This document shows positions 13,150 through 21,961 of a stretch of 36,922 nucleotides of DNA, one piece after another. Each line of letters opens with the position of its first letter. Within the stretch, counting starts at the first letter, position 1. The notes under the pieces were generated by a model. That model ran no database searches. It worked only from the letters and a program-made list of their open reading frames with translations, and had not been told where the DNA came from. Both the position numbers and the translations under genes were made by a program. The DNA is taken from positions 1 to 36,922 of the forward strand of contig NZ_BDIY01000028.1 in assembly GCF_002072155.1 (NCBI RefSeq), in the 5' to 3' direction. Source of the DNA: Roseovarius sp. A-2 (GTDB taxonomy: Bacteria > Pseudomonadota > Alphaproteobacteria > Rhodobacterales > Rhodobacteraceae).

Positions 13150-13701
13150 ATGGCTGACGATCCCGAGAAAAACGAAACCGTATCGTGGAGCACTGCGAAG
13201 CTCGCCAATGTTCTCTGCGTCTCGACCAGGCGCGTCCAACAGCTCGCCGATGATGGTGTCGTGAAGAAGATCGGCCACGGCAAGTATGACCTCGCCGCAT
13301 CCATCCAGGGCTACATCGAGTTCGTGAAAGCCCAGGGCCAGCCGAAGGATGAAGACGCAAAAGGGCTTGAGAAAGAGAAGATCCGACTGACGAAAGCCCG
13401 CGCCGACGAGGCCGAACTCAAGCTGACGATCTTGCGCGGCGACGCCGTGCTCATGCCCGATGTCGAGGCCCTCATCGCTGAGGAATACGGATCCCTTCGC
13501 CAGGGCCTTTCGCAGTATCCCGCCAAGGTCGCGTCGAAGGTGTCTTTGATGACGGAGGCTGCCGAGGTCCAGGCCTTTCTCACCGATGAATTGGAAGAGA
13601 CCCTGGGCGCGCTGACCGCGGACCAGCCGGATGGGCGCAAGCCAGAGACCCGCAGCCTGGATGGGCTGGAGGATGAAGATGACAGCACCGGCGACTCTTG
13701 A
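13150..13701 (+). CDS. Terminase small subunit, Nu1-like
   Basis: The 183-residue product should recognise the packaging site and load the large terminase subunit. The N-terminus (about residues 12-58: WSTAKLANVLCVSTRRVQQL, then a wing ending in YIEFVK) is the Nu1-type winged helix-turn-helix. A charged linker and helical region (about 65-165) would carry dimer and large-subunit contacts, and the end is acidic. It lies immediately before and overlapping the large subunit, as in lambda. Confidence 0.88.
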   Translation: MADDPEKNETVSWSTAKLANVLCVSTRRVQQLADDGVVKKIGHGKYDLAASIQGYIEFVKAQGQPKDEDAKGLEKEKIRLTKARADEAELKLTILRGDAVLMPDVEALIAEEYGSLRQGLSQYPAKVASKVSLMTEAAEVQAFLTDELEETLGALTADQPDGRKPETRSLDGLEDEDDSTGDS

Positions 13702-15706
13702 CCGGGCCCGGCGCCGTCTGTCTGTCTTGCGGCGCGATGTGCTTGCGCCTCGCGAGCGCCTGACGCTTTCGCAATGGGCTGACCGCTACGCCGTCCTGTC
13801 GCCGGAGACCTCGGCCGAGCCGGGCCGGTGGAAGACCCTGCCATTCCAGAAAGAGATCATGGACGCGATGTCGGATCCGACGCTGCCCCTGGTGGTGTTC
13901 CGGAAGTCTGCGCGCCTGGGCTACACCAAGATGCTCGATTGGCTGGTCGGGTATCACATCCACTGGGATCCGGCGCCGATCCTGTTCTTTCAGCCGACCG
14001 AGAAGGACGCGAAGGATTTCGAGGGCTCCGAGATCATGCCGATGATCCGGGACATCGAGGGTATCCGCGAGCTGTCGAACATCAACCCGAACGGGAAATC
14101 GAAAGAGGAATGGCACACCAAGAAGTTCCGCAACGGTGCGTCGCTGCGTCTGCGCGGCGCTCACGCCGAGGATAACTTCCGACGCCTCACGACGAGGATC
14201 AACCTGGGCGACGAGATCGACGCTGAAGCCTGGAACCCCAAGCCTGGCGGTTCGGACAAGCTGCGCCTTCTCGCTCGCCGCGGCACGACTTTCTGGAACG
14301 CGAAGCAGATCTTGGGCTCAACGCCCACCGCCCCGGCATCAGAGGGTGGTCGGATTGACGGCCTGTTCCAGCAGTCCGATCAGCGATACTACCATGTGCC
14401 GTGCCCGCATTGCGGCCAGGAGCAGAAGCTCATCTGGGGCGGCACGCCATCGGGCGATGGGCCCGGCCTCAAGTACGAGAAAGACGGGGAAGAGATCCGC
14501 GCCTGGTATGAGGGCGAGTGCGGTTGCGTCATCGAGGAGCGCGACAAGCTTTGGATGATCGAGCGCGGCAGATGGGTTGCCGAGAACCCCGGCGCCTCGA
14601 TCCGGGGTTATCATCTGTGGCAGATCTACTCGACCTTCCCGGCAGCATCCTGGCGGCACATCGCGGCGCAATGGCTCGACGCGAAAGAGGCGGCTTCGGC
14701 GCAGATCCGGAACTTCAAGAACGAAGTCCTGGGCGAACCATACTCGACAGCAGCCGCCACCGAAACCGCCGACGAGGAGACGCTCTACCAAGCGGTGACG
14801 GACCTGGGCGATGCCGAGGTGCCGGCCTGGGCTCGCGCTACGGTGTGGGGCATCGACCGGCAGAAGGGCAGCGCGGACGGTTCGGAAAGCTATCTGGAGG
14901 CAAGCCTCTGGGCGTTCGGCCCTGGTCGTCGCCCTTTCTTGGTCAGTCACTGGGTGCTGGACGAATACCCGCAATCCGACCCGCGCTGCTGGGATGCGCT
15001 GGAGAAGCTCGCGACCCGGACATTCACGGACACGAACGGGAGACCTCGGAAAGCCGATGGCCTCGCTATCGACCACAATGGCGGCGATGCACAGCGCGTG
15101 GTTTCCTGGCTCGCCAGGATGCGGAAGATTCCCGGCCGGAAATACTGGGTGGCGGTGCGCGGTCAGTCCAAGGGCAACGGCGCCAGGGGTAAGACGATCT
15201 GGCCGCAAGCTGCGGCGAAAAGGTCTGACTTTCTCTACACCGTGGATGTCGATCTCGCGAAAGATGAGATCGCGGATGTCTTGGCGAGCGGTGCTATCGA
15301 GTTTGGTGTCGGCGGCATTGATGGATCTGTCTGTCTGTCTGATCCGGCAGAACTGGAGCGGTTCGTGTCGCGCATGCTCTCCGAAAAAAGGTATCCCGTC
15401 CCGGGTGGCGGAACGAAATGGGTGGGCCCGAAAGGGAAAGGCCGCGACGGCAACGAGCCTTTCGACTGCCTGGTATACGCCTGGGCGCTGACCTACGGCA
15501 TGGAGCATCTGCCGGGCGGTCTGCGCTGGCGTCGCACCTTCGCGCCGGATCCGATTGTTCGCGTCGATACTGTCGATGATGAAAGGGAAAGCCTTTCCGA
15601 GCGCGCGGCGGCCGATGCGCCGCGCCGTGATCCAGAGCCTGAGCCGACTGCGGAACAGACAAGACCAGCTCGACCAGGCTTGAAACGCATCCGACGCCGT
15701 TTCTGA
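13679..15706 (+). CDS. Terminase large subunit, lambda GpA family
   Basis: The 675-residue product is the ATP-driven packaging motor and nuclease. N-terminal ATPase: LTLSQWADRYAVLSPE, then VVFRKSARLGYTKML (about residues 77-91), the variant Walker A of the GpA family (lambda has a similar RxARxGYSK form). A C-x2-C pair (HVPCPHCGQ) and a second GECGC site fall in the middle. The C-terminal nuclease contains WGIDRQKGS (about 394) and LAIDHNGGDA (about 465), with acidic residues for metals. ATG 13679 has GGAGG six bases upstream and overlaps the small subunit by 23 bases. It contains two overlapping TGTCTGTC repeats near 15330. Confidence 0.96.
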   Translation: MTAPATLDRARRRLSVLRRDVLAPRERLTLSQWADRYAVLSPETSAEPGRWKTLPFQKEIMDAMSDPTLPLVVFRKSARLGYTKMLDWLVGYHIHWDPAPILFFQPTEKDAKDFEGSEIMPMIRDIEGIRELSNINPNGKSKEEWHTKKFRNGASLRLRGAHAEDNFRRLTTRINLGDEIDAEAWNPKPGGSDKLRLLARRGTTFWNAKQILGSTPTAPASEGGRIDGLFQQSDQRYYHVPCPHCGQEQKLIWGGTPSGDGPGLKYEKDGEEIRAWYEGECGCVIEERDKLWMIERGRWVAENPGASIRGYHLWQIYSTFPAASWRHIAAQWLDAKEAASAQIRNFKNEVLGEPYSTAAATETADEETLYQAVTDLGDAEVPAWARATVWGIDRQKGSADGSESYLEASLWAFGPGRRPFLVSHWVLDEYPQSDPRCWDALEKLATRTFTDTNGRPRKADGLAIDHNGGDAQRVVSWLARMRKIPGRKYWVAVRGQSKGNGARGKTIWPQAAAKRSDFLYTVDVDLAKDEIADVLASGAIEFGVGGIDGSVCLSDPAELERFVSRMLSEKRYPVPGGGTKWVGPKGKGRDGNEPFDCLVYAWALTYGMEHLPGGLRWRRTFAPDPIVRVDTVDDERESLSERAAADAPRRDPEPEPTAEQTRPARPGLKRIRRRF

Positions 15707-15725
15707 CGAACGAGACGCCAGGGCA

Positions 15726-15737
15726 GGACCGATATTC
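15726..15737 (+). promoter_or_regulatory. GGACCGATATTC element, copy 3
   Basis: Exact core, CGAAC ending 14 bases upstream, and CCAGTAA after it. ATG of the gpW-like gene starts 22 bases after the core, with CAGGGG as a ribosome site between. It opens the portal block. Confidence 0.75.
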
Positions 15738-15759
15738 CCAGTAACCAGGGGTATCGTCC

Positions 15760-16020
15760 ATGTCATCTCTCTATGAAGACTACACCACGGAAGAGCTTAA
15801 AGCCCTTCGCAAGCGCATTCTCGAAAAGCGCGCGGATGGCAAGCTCTCCGTGACATACAACGGGCAGTCCATGTCGTGGGCGAGTCCGGCGGCAATGCTG
15901 GTCGTTGCCAATGAAATCCAGCGCGAAATCCGTAGACGCTTTGCCGTCGAGAATGGGCTCAAGCCCCTTCCCGCGACGCGTGGTCGGATGCTGCGCCCGC
16001 TGTCCAGGAGCGCCATTTGA
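15760..16020 (+). CDS. Head-tail joining protein, gpW-like
   Basis: An 86-residue small basic helical protein in the lambda gpW position (between terminase and portal). It starts with an acidic helix (EELKALRKRILEKRADGK), then a short strand pair (VTYNGQSMSWAS) and a second helix (ANEIQREIRRRF), which is the gpW helix-strand-helix order. In lambda gpW closes the filled head so the tail can attach. Its stop overlaps the portal ATG (TGATG). Confidence 0.8.
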   Translation: MSSLYEDYTTEELKALRKRILEKRADGKLSVTYNGQSMSWASPAAMLVVANEIQREIRRRFAVENGLKPLPATRGRMLRPLSRSAI

Positions 16021-17603
16021 TGAGCACCAGGAAGAAGATGATGCGCTCGACTGCCCCTCGCGCGTATGGTGTGATCGGCACCGGGTCGACGTTCCCACCG
16101 CGTGGCGATCTCAACATTCTCGAGAAGATCGGCGATCGAAAGGACGTCTCGATCGGGACTGGTGCGGGCATCAACACCGCATTGCGGGGGAGCCATGGCG
16201 CCTTGGTTTCGATGTCCAGGAAGGCCGTTCGAGATCAAAGCATCGCGTCGCACGCCGTTGATGTCCTGACAGACTATGTCGTGGGTGAGGGTCTCCAGCC
16301 CTCGATCCCTGACGATGACCTCGAACTTCTGCGTCTGTGGCGTCGTTGGACGAAGTACGCCGGCGCCGAAACCCTGGTCGACTTTTCCGAAGTCCAATCC
16401 ACCGCATTCCGCGAGATGCTTGTGGGCGGCGATGCGTTTGGCATTCTTCGTTATCGCCCGGGCGAGCAGTTCGATAGCCTCCCGGTTCGCCTGCAAATCC
16501 AGGTGGCCGCTGCCGAGATGGTTCCTTACTGGACAAATCTTCGACAGCCGGACGGTTCCGCGATTTCCGGCATCCTGTATGACAACTACAACGTAGCTTC
16601 GGCTTACTATGTTTTCACTCGCCATCCTGGCGAGTTCCAGATGCTGATGAATGAGGGTGCGCCGAAGACGGTCAAGCACGAGGCGCGCGACGTCGCTCAC
16701 CTCTTCATGCCCGAAGAGGCCGGTCAGCGCCGCGGAGTGCCTGCTCTTTCGAAGGCCCTTATCGCTCTGGATGACCTGGAAAAATACCTCGGCGCCGAGC
16801 TTCTTCGGAAAGTCCTGGCCGCGAATATCAGCTACTGGCTCCAGCTGCCTGACCTCACTCCTGAAGAAAAGGAAGAGCGTCGGGACATCCTCTGGAATGA
16901 AGAGACCCAGAAGTATGAGAATTCGGTCGGCGAGGAGGTCGAGCCGCCTGACGAAGAGACAATGGTTGCGCCGAAATCCGGCACTGTCGGAATTCTCCCG
17001 CCCGGTGGAGAAATCAAGCAAATGGCACCGGCGGAGTCTGGTAACAGCTTCGCGCCCTTCCTGCGACATATCCTCATGCAGATATCGGCCAGCCTGAACC
17101 TGCCGATCGAGTTCCTGTTCGGCGATTTCTCTGGCGTCAACGATCGCCTCTACAAGGCCGTCGCCGCGAAGTTCGAGCGCCACATCCAACGCCAGCGAAA
17201 GGTTCTGGCCGCTCGCTTCCTGAACCGGATCTGGAACACCTGGATCCGGACGGCGGTCGCAGATGGATCTTGGAAGATCCCGTCCGGCAAGACCATCGAG
17301 GATTATCTCGATCCTGAGTGGGTGGGCCAGCCAATCCCGCAGCTTCACAAGCTGCAGGACGCGCAGGCGAACGGCGTCGAAGTGGATCGCGGGTGGATCA
17401 CTGGTAGCGACGTCATCCGTAAGCGCGGCGACGATCCGGACCGTGTGCGCCGTGAGCGTCTCGATGACCTGGTGAAGGATATCGAGTCCGGCGTCGCGGC
17501 GATCCCCGACCATTGGACGAGCCGAATGATCAAAAAGCATCTCGGCTGGTCCGAAGAGGAAATTTCCGAATATCGCGCGCTCACCGAACGGGCGGCGGAA
17601 TAA
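16020..17603 (+). CDS. Portal protein, lambda gpB family
   Basis: The 527-residue product forms the dodecameric ring through which DNA enters and leaves the head. Seen: GTGAGINTALRGSHGALVSM (about residues 43-62) in the N-terminal stem, the VGGDAFGILRY segment (about 135-145), and PIEFLFGDFSGVNDRLYKA (about 360-378), which is the typical lambda-class portal helix before the crown. The start at 16020 overlaps the gpW-like stop. It ends directly before element copy 4. Confidence 0.95.
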   Translation: MSTRKKMMRSTAPRAYGVIGTGSTFPPRGDLNILEKIGDRKDVSIGTGAGINTALRGSHGALVSMSRKAVRDQSIASHAVDVLTDYVVGEGLQPSIPDDDLELLRLWRRWTKYAGAETLVDFSEVQSTAFREMLVGGDAFGILRYRPGEQFDSLPVRLQIQVAAAEMVPYWTNLRQPDGSAISGILYDNYNVASAYYVFTRHPGEFQMLMNEGAPKTVKHEARDVAHLFMPEEAGQRRGVPALSKALIALDDLEKYLGAELLRKVLAANISYWLQLPDLTPEEKEERRDILWNEETQKYENSVGEEVEPPDEETMVAPKSGTVGILPPGGEIKQMAPAESGNSFAPFLRHILMQISASLNLPIEFLFGDFSGVNDRLYKAVAAKFERHIQRQRKVLAARFLNRIWNTWIRTAVADGSWKIPSGKTIEDYLDPEWVGQPIPQLHKLQDAQANGVEVDRGWITGSDVIRKRGDDPDRVRRERLDDLVKDIESGVAAIPDHWTSRMIKKHLGWSEEEISEYRALTERAAE

Positions 17604-17615
17604 GGACCGATATTC
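17604..17615 (+). promoter_or_regulatory. GGACCGATATTC element, copy 4
   Basis: Exact core beginning right after the portal stop codon TAA; CGAAC ends 14 bases upstream, inside the portal gene. The following CCCGGTAA gives an ACCG/CGGT dyad. The protease ATG lies 26 bases after the core, with AAAGGAA between. Confidence 0.77.
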
Positions 17616-17641
17616 CCGGTAAGCAAAGGAACGAGCAAAGC

Positions 17642-18550
17642 ATGTCCGAACAAATCGAACGCCCTGGCAATGTCGTGTCGCTTGCGGATTACCGCGAGAT
17701 GACCGGTGCTGCATCCGGTCCGAAGGCGGCCGGCTTTGAGATCAAGGCTGCTGCCGAAGATGGCGGTGAGACCGAAGTCTGGCTCTATGGAGAGGTCGGC
17801 TGGGAGATCCGCGCAGATCGCGTGATCGCCGCGCTGAAAGATATCGACTCCGAAGACCTGACCATCCGTTTCCGCATCAACAGCCCTGGCGGTGATGTGT
17901 TTGAGGGATATGCCCTCGGCAACTTCATCCGCGGCATGAACGCCCACACGATCGGTCAAGTCGATGCGCTCGCCGCGTCGATGGCATCTTTCCTCGCCGT
18001 GGTCTGCGATGAGACGGTCATGCACTCCAACAGCATGATGATGATCCACGAGCCCTGGACGATCACTCTTGGTTCTGCCGACGACCACACCGCTACCGCC
18101 ACGCTTCTCTCCAAGCTCGCCGGCCAGATGATCGCCGAGTACGATCGCAAGCGCGCCGATACTCTGGGTGAACTCGAAGAGGGCGCCGAAGATACCGGAG
18201 CCCTGGTCAAGGCAGAGACCTGGCTGACGGCCCAGGAGGCCGAGGCTCTTGGACTGGCAAACAGCACTCTGGACGCTGTGGAAGTTGCCGCATGCGTTCG
18301 TGCCGACACGCTCGCCGCATTCCGCAATGCTCCGGAAGAGATTTCCGAGCTTGTCATGGTCGGAGAGGAAGAGGCTCCGGCCGATCCTGAAGACGAAAAA
18401 GAGAACGCCCCCGAGCCGGATCCGGTTGTCGAGGGTCTGAAATCCGCGGCTGACACCGCGGTCAGCACGGCGCGCGATGACGCACCGGCTGAACAAGCGC
18501 CTCGCGTCCGCGTGAGCGTATTCGAGCAACTCAACAAGCGCAAAGTCTGA
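17642..18550 (+). CDS. Prohead protease, ClpP-like (S14), with acidic scaffold-like tail
   Basis: A 302-residue serine peptidase that should cleave head proteins during maturation. The ClpP fold covers about residues 44-215: IRFRINSPGGDVFEGY (substrate loop), DALAASMASFLA with Ser113 as the expected nucleophile, and MIHEPW with His136. Residues about 240-302 are acidic and Pro-rich, then a helix (ADTAVSTARDDA). In lambda, the C-terminal part of protease gpC is also the scaffold Nu3, so the tail may scaffold the capsid; no separate scaffold gene is seen. Start 17642 follows AAAGGAA. Confidence 0.93.
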   Translation: MSEQIERPGNVVSLADYREMTGAASGPKAAGFEIKAAAEDGGETEVWLYGEVGWEIRADRVIAALKDIDSEDLTIRFRINSPGGDVFEGYALGNFIRGMNAHTIGQVDALAASMASFLAVVCDETVMHSNSMMMIHEPWTITLGSADDHTATATLLSKLAGQMIAEYDRKRADTLGELEEGAEDTGALVKAETWLTAQEAEALGLANSTLDAVEVAACVRADTLAAFRNAPEEISELVMVGEEEAPADPEDEKENAPEPDPVVEGLKSAADTAVSTARDDAPAEQAPRVRVSVFEQLNKRKV

Positions 18551-18561
18551 AAGGCAAATAG

Positions 18562-19605
18562 ATGAGCACCATCTTTTCCAACTCTGACTTCACTGCCGCG
18601 CAGCTCACCACGCGGGCGAACGATGCAGTGAAGACACCCTTCGTGGAGACGCTGGCACGCCGGCTGTTCCGCGAGCGTTCGATCGCCGGACCCACTGTCC
18701 AGATCGACCGTGAATCCTTCGGCACGACCCGTCTGCCGAAAGTTGCCCGCGGCACGACCGCTGGCGCACAGGTATCCACGCGTTCGCGCGACACATACGC
18801 CAAGAACGGCATCAAAATCGGCGACAAGCTCGTCATCACGCCCGCCCAGATGGACGGTGTCCGGATGACCGGCCTTCAGTCCGGTGACGCGATTGCACTC
18901 GAGTCCCTGAACAGTCTGGTCGACCAGGGCCTGGCCGAGAAGTTCGCCAACATGGACTACACCGTCGAAGAGATGTGCATCCAGGCCCTTCAGGGCATTG
19001 TGATGGACCCGACCGACGGCGTTACCCCGGAGGCGGACTATCCGAGCCTGTTTGGTGTCGCACAGCCTGGCTATGTCGACCTTCTCCTGCGCGAAGCAAA
19101 TCCCGAGATGGGCGCTCTTCGCGGCCGCTTCCGCACCGCGCTGAAAAACATCCGGAACGGTCTCGGCGGCCTGATCCCCACGGGCCATGTTGCTTTCTAC
19201 GGCTCCGATGCCTGGGAAGACTTCCAGGATCACCCTGAGCTCCGGGATGCGTTCCAGCGGAAGGATGATGGATCGTTCCTGTCTTCGAACAGCTTCGACT
19301 CCGTGCGTTTTGCTGGCATCGAGCATGTCGAGTATCGCGGTCCTGGTATCGCTGCCGACGAAGTCATCATCGCTCCGATGGGTATCCCCGGTATGTTCGA
19401 TCTCGACTTCTGTTCCGGCGACAAGCTGGGCTTCACGAATGAACCCGGCGAGCCGCGCTATGTCATTCCGAAGAACCAGAACGATCCGTTCCAGGACTTC
19501 GGCGAAGGCGCCGAGTGGGAGCTTTCGAGTGTTCCGCTTCCGGTCAACCTGCGCCCCGAAGCGGTCCAGCGTTGCTACGGCGACAACACCACGCCGGCAG
19601 AATAA
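18562..19605 (+). CDS. Major capsid protein, gpE family
   Basis: The 347-residue product is the shell protein, close in length to lambda gpE (341). The N-terminal arm (about 1-60) contains PFVETLARRLFRERSIAGPT; the body shows VARGTTAGAQVSTRSRD and a C-terminal strand region with FGEGAEWELSSVPLPVNLRP (about 312-331), typical of the family's end. It follows the protease at short distance and is closed by a strong terminator. No gpD-like decoration protein is found between protease and capsid. Confidence 0.95.
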   Translation: MSTIFSNSDFTAAQLTTRANDAVKTPFVETLARRLFRERSIAGPTVQIDRESFGTTRLPKVARGTTAGAQVSTRSRDTYAKNGIKIGDKLVITPAQMDGVRMTGLQSGDAIALESLNSLVDQGLAEKFANMDYTVEEMCIQALQGIVMDPTDGVTPEADYPSLFGVAQPGYVDLLLREANPEMGALRGRFRTALKNIRNGLGGLIPTGHVAFYGSDAWEDFQDHPELRDAFQRKDDGSFLSSNSFDSVRFAGIEHVEYRGPGIAADEVIIAPMGIPGMFDLDFCSGDKLGFTNEPGEPRYVIPKNQNDPFQDFGEGAEWELSSVPLPVNLRPEAVQRCYGDNTTPAE

Positions 19606-19631
19606 GGCCCGACCCTTGACCCCGCCAACAG

Positions 19632-19660
19632 CCCCGCCCCTTGACCGGGGCGGGGTTTTT
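19632..19660 (+). terminator. Rho-independent terminator after the capsid gene
   Basis: CCCCGCCCC (19632-19640) pairs with GGGGCGGGG (19647-19655) around a 6-base loop, followed by TTTTT. It begins 27 bases after the capsid stop and should lower transcription into the neck and tail genes, giving capsid protein in excess. The next gene starts 15 bases later with no promoter element of its own, so partial read-through is expected. Confidence 0.93.
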
Positions 19661-19674
19661 CATTGGAGCCCTGG

Positions 19675-20247
19675 ATGACCATCGCAGAAGACTTTCTCGA
19701 CGCCATGTGCCCCGTTCCTGCGACCTACTCGCGGGGCGTGGATACTGCCGAGCTGCGCGCGGCGATCCAGGAAGCTGATAAGGCGTTCAAGACAAGCCGG
19801 CGTGATCAGCTAATCGCCTCGGACTGCTCCGGCGTCATCTTGAGAGATGCCCTGGTTCGCCGCGGCGGCCGCCTGACGCTGACGGATGGCACGGAATACC
19901 GCATCGACAGGGTGATGAATAGTGGCGTGCCCGGCTTGTCCGACCTCGCCCTGGTGCGCCTGAATGGAGTGGCCCTACCGGTCTATGACGCGAGCCAGGA
20001 AATCCCCCTGGATGCGACCGTCACGCTGGATGGCGCCGAGATCCCCGCGCATGTGAACCCGTCCGTGGAGGTCGAAGAGATCGGCGATGACGGCAGCCGT
20101 GTGGTCGTGTCCAGGATCATGGTGGCGATCCGGGCCGAGGATGCCGCCGGCGCGCGGCCCGGATCTGTGGTGGTTGTCGACGGCGAGGCCAGGCGCGCCG
20201 CGCGCGTGATGAATGACGGCCTGGGAATGGTGAAGGTGCTGGTATGA
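19675..20247 (+). CDS. Probable head-tail connector (neck) protein
   Basis: A 190-residue product in the neck position between capsid and tail genes. The N-terminal helix (TIAEDFLDAMCPVPATYSRG) and strand-rich remainder (VILRDALVRRGGRL, then TLTDGTEYRIDRVM) resemble head completion proteins by layout only. ATG 19675 has GGAG 10 bases upstream, inside the space after the terminator. It overlaps the next gene (ATGA). Exact role unproven. Confidence 0.65.
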   Translation: MTIAEDFLDAMCPVPATYSRGVDTAELRAAIQEADKAFKTSRRDQLIASDCSGVILRDALVRRGGRLTLTDGTEYRIDRVMNSGVPGLSDLALVRLNGVALPVYDASQEIPLDATVTLDGAEIPAHVNPSVEVEEIGDDGSRVVVSRIMVAIRAEDAAGARPGSVVVVDGEARRAARVMNDGLGMVKVLV

Positions 20248-20747
20248 GTTTGAAAGGGTGGGATCCGGACGGCTTCGTGAAGGACTATGAGCGCGACCTG
20301 CTCAATGCGCGCAAGCGAGCCGGCCGGAAGGTCGGAAGAAAGATAGCTACCAAAGCCAAGCGCGCCCTGGGAAGTGTCGATCGCATCCGCAAGAAACAGA
20401 TCGAGCCAAAGGTCGCAAAGAAGACCGGCAGTCTGATTCTGAAAGACTCTGGCCCTGATGCCCGGGTTCGTGAATACGGCGCCGAGATAAAGGCAAAGGG
20501 TGGCGGCATGCTTCGGATCGACTTCGATTCCGAGACTCGGGGTCAGGAGGGATCTTTTATCGCCCCTGGAAGTGATGGCGCACCCCTTATTTACGCCGGC
20601 GAGGGCGACGATGCCCGACCGATCGCAATCCTGAAAAAGCGCGTCAAACGAAGCGCCGTATCGAAATCAAAGCGTCTTTCCGACATCGCCGAAGATCACT
20701 TCGACGATTACCTGGACCAGATTGAAGAGGAAATTGAAAATGGCTGA
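20244..20747 (+). CDS. Probable minor tail protein, gpZ-like
   Basis: A 167-residue basic protein (many Lys and Arg in residues 15-75: ARKRAGRKVGRKIATKAKRA), with an acidic C-terminal helix (DHFDDYLDQIEEEIENG). Order and composition match the gpZ-type tail completion proteins that act between neck and tail terminator in lambda-like phages. It overlaps its neighbours at both ends by a few bases. The assignment rests mainly on position. Confidence 0.62.
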   Translation: MSLKGWDPDGFVKDYERDLLNARKRAGRKVGRKIATKAKRALGSVDRIRKKQIEPKVAKKTGSLILKDSGPDARVREYGAEIKAKGGGMLRIDFDSETRGQEGSFIAPGSDGAPLIYAGEGDDARPIAILKKRVKRSAVSKSKRLSDIAEDHFDDYLDQIEEEIENG

Positions 20748-21162
20748 TGCTGCAGATGCCGTGGTTAACGAGGTGGTTTCCGTTGCGCAGAGTCTCGGCC
20801 TGCCTGTCGAGATCGACCGTCCCTATGACTTCGACGAAGAAGAGCTGCCCCTGGTGGTCGTTCACACGCAAGATGAAGAGTTGATCGACGAAGAAGGCAT
20901 GCCACGCGAAGCCTGGGATGTGACATGGCGGATCGCGCCGGTCATCGAGGTCTGGGTGCGCGCCGATGATCCGCTCACGATCCGATCGACGCTTTCCGGG
21001 CACTGGTCGACGCTTCGAACAGCCATCCGCGACAGCAATATTTTGTCCCTGGTGCGCGGTGGATCTCGTCCTGGCCTGGTGAAGAAGAAAGAAGAGATCG
21101 AGGGTCGCCCTGGCCTCGCCGGCTTCTCTGTTGAAATCGAGTGCGAGATCGAACGGGATTAA
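20740..21162 (+). CDS. Probable tail terminator protein, gpU-like
   Basis: A 140-residue acidic product in the gpU position just before the major tail protein. ATG 20740 overlaps the end of the previous gene by 8 bases. It has a helix (AVVNEVVSVAQSLGLPVEI), then mixed strands (ELPLVVVHTQDEEL, ITWRIAPV-like core), and ends EIECEIERD. In lambda gpU caps the growing tail tube. Support is order and fold-like layout. Confidence 0.62.
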   Translation: MADAADAVVNEVVSVAQSLGLPVEIDRPYDFDEEELPLVVVHTQDEELIDEEGMPREAWDVTWRIAPVIEVWVRADDPLTIRSTLSGHWSTLRTAIRDSNILSLVRGGSRPGLVKKKEEIEGRPGLAGFSVEIECEIERD

Positions 21163-21168
21163 CTCAAA

Positions 21169-21180
21169 GGACCGATATTC
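21169..21180 (+). promoter_or_regulatory. GGACCGATATTC element, copy 5
   Basis: Exact core with CGAAC ending 14 bases upstream (inside the end of the gpU-like gene) and CCCTGTAA after it. The major tail gene starts 25 bases after the core, with GGGAG as ribosome site. Confidence 0.77.
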
Positions 21181-21205
21181 CCTGTAACTGAACGGGAGTA
21201 TCGGC

Positions 21206-21961
21206 ATGAGCCTGAAGAATATCCAAAATGTCCGCGCGATGGCTGGAGAAGGTTATTTCCAGCTCACCGGCGAAGCTTATCACATCACCCTCGGCCATAC
21301 CGAGAGCCTCAACGTGAACCACGAGGTTTCGCGGGAAGACATCTATTCGGCAATCACCGGCGTTCGTACGCTCGCGGATACCGACGTCACCGAGCAGAAG
21401 GCCACCGGCACCGCGGTCCTGCGAGAAACTGGTGCGAGGAATGTCGCATACGCCGTCATGGCGCAGCGCGGCGATCTCACGCAAGCCGCCGAGTCTGGCC
21501 TCACTCTTACCGGATCCGCCGTGAAAGGCTCTGTGTTCGACCTCGGTCGCCTGGATGTGTCCGTCGTAACGCTCACAGATGGAACCGATCCACTCGTTGA
21601 AGGCACGGACTATGAGCTCGACGCGCAGGCCGGCACACTGACGTTCGTGACGGCGCAGACCACATTCGATCTGGTATACGACTGCGCCGAGATCACGGCC
21701 GGTGACGATCAATCGGTGCTGCGGGCGTTCTCCGCAGCCGAGGGCATCGAAGGGCACCTCATGGTTGTCCAGCGCCAGCCCCGCGGCGGCAAGCGCTTCA
21801 AGTATACCGCGAAGGTCCGCATCTACCCAGACGGCGCCCTCACGCTTCACAGCGACAGCTCTGATAAGGCCACCGTGCCGATAACCTTCGATGTTATCGA
21901 AGACGCAAGCAAGCCGGAAGGTGAGCGCTTTGGCATCCTCCAGGAGGTCAAGAACGGATGA
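21206..21961 (+). CDS. Major tail protein
   Basis: The 251-residue product should form the tail tube. It is strand-rich, with GYFQLTGEAYHITLGHTESL early, SGLTLTGSAVKGSVFDLGRL in the middle, and a long C-terminal strand region (YTAKVRIYPDGALTLHSD). Its place after the terminator-type gene and directly before the G/T frameshift pair is the lambda gpV position. It has its own promoter-like element, as expected for an abundant structural protein. The stop overlaps the next start (ATGA). Confidence 0.85.
   Translation: MSLKNIQNVRAMAGEGYFQLTGEAYHITLGHTESLNVNHEVSREDIYSAITGVRTLADTDVTEQKATGTAVLRETGARNVAYAVMAQRGDLTQAAESGLTLTGSAVKGSVFDLGRLDVSVVTLTDGTDPLVEGTDYELDAQAGTLTFVTAQTTFDLVYDCAEITAGDDQSVLRAFSAAEGIEGHLMVVQRQPRGGKRFKYTAKVRIYPDGALTLHSDSSDKATVPITFDVIEDASKPEGERFGILQEVKNG

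Noticed and set aside
15780..17714. 644-codon minus-strand frame opposite the portal gene
   Set aside because: Shadow frame; portal motifs and coupled starts support the plus strand.
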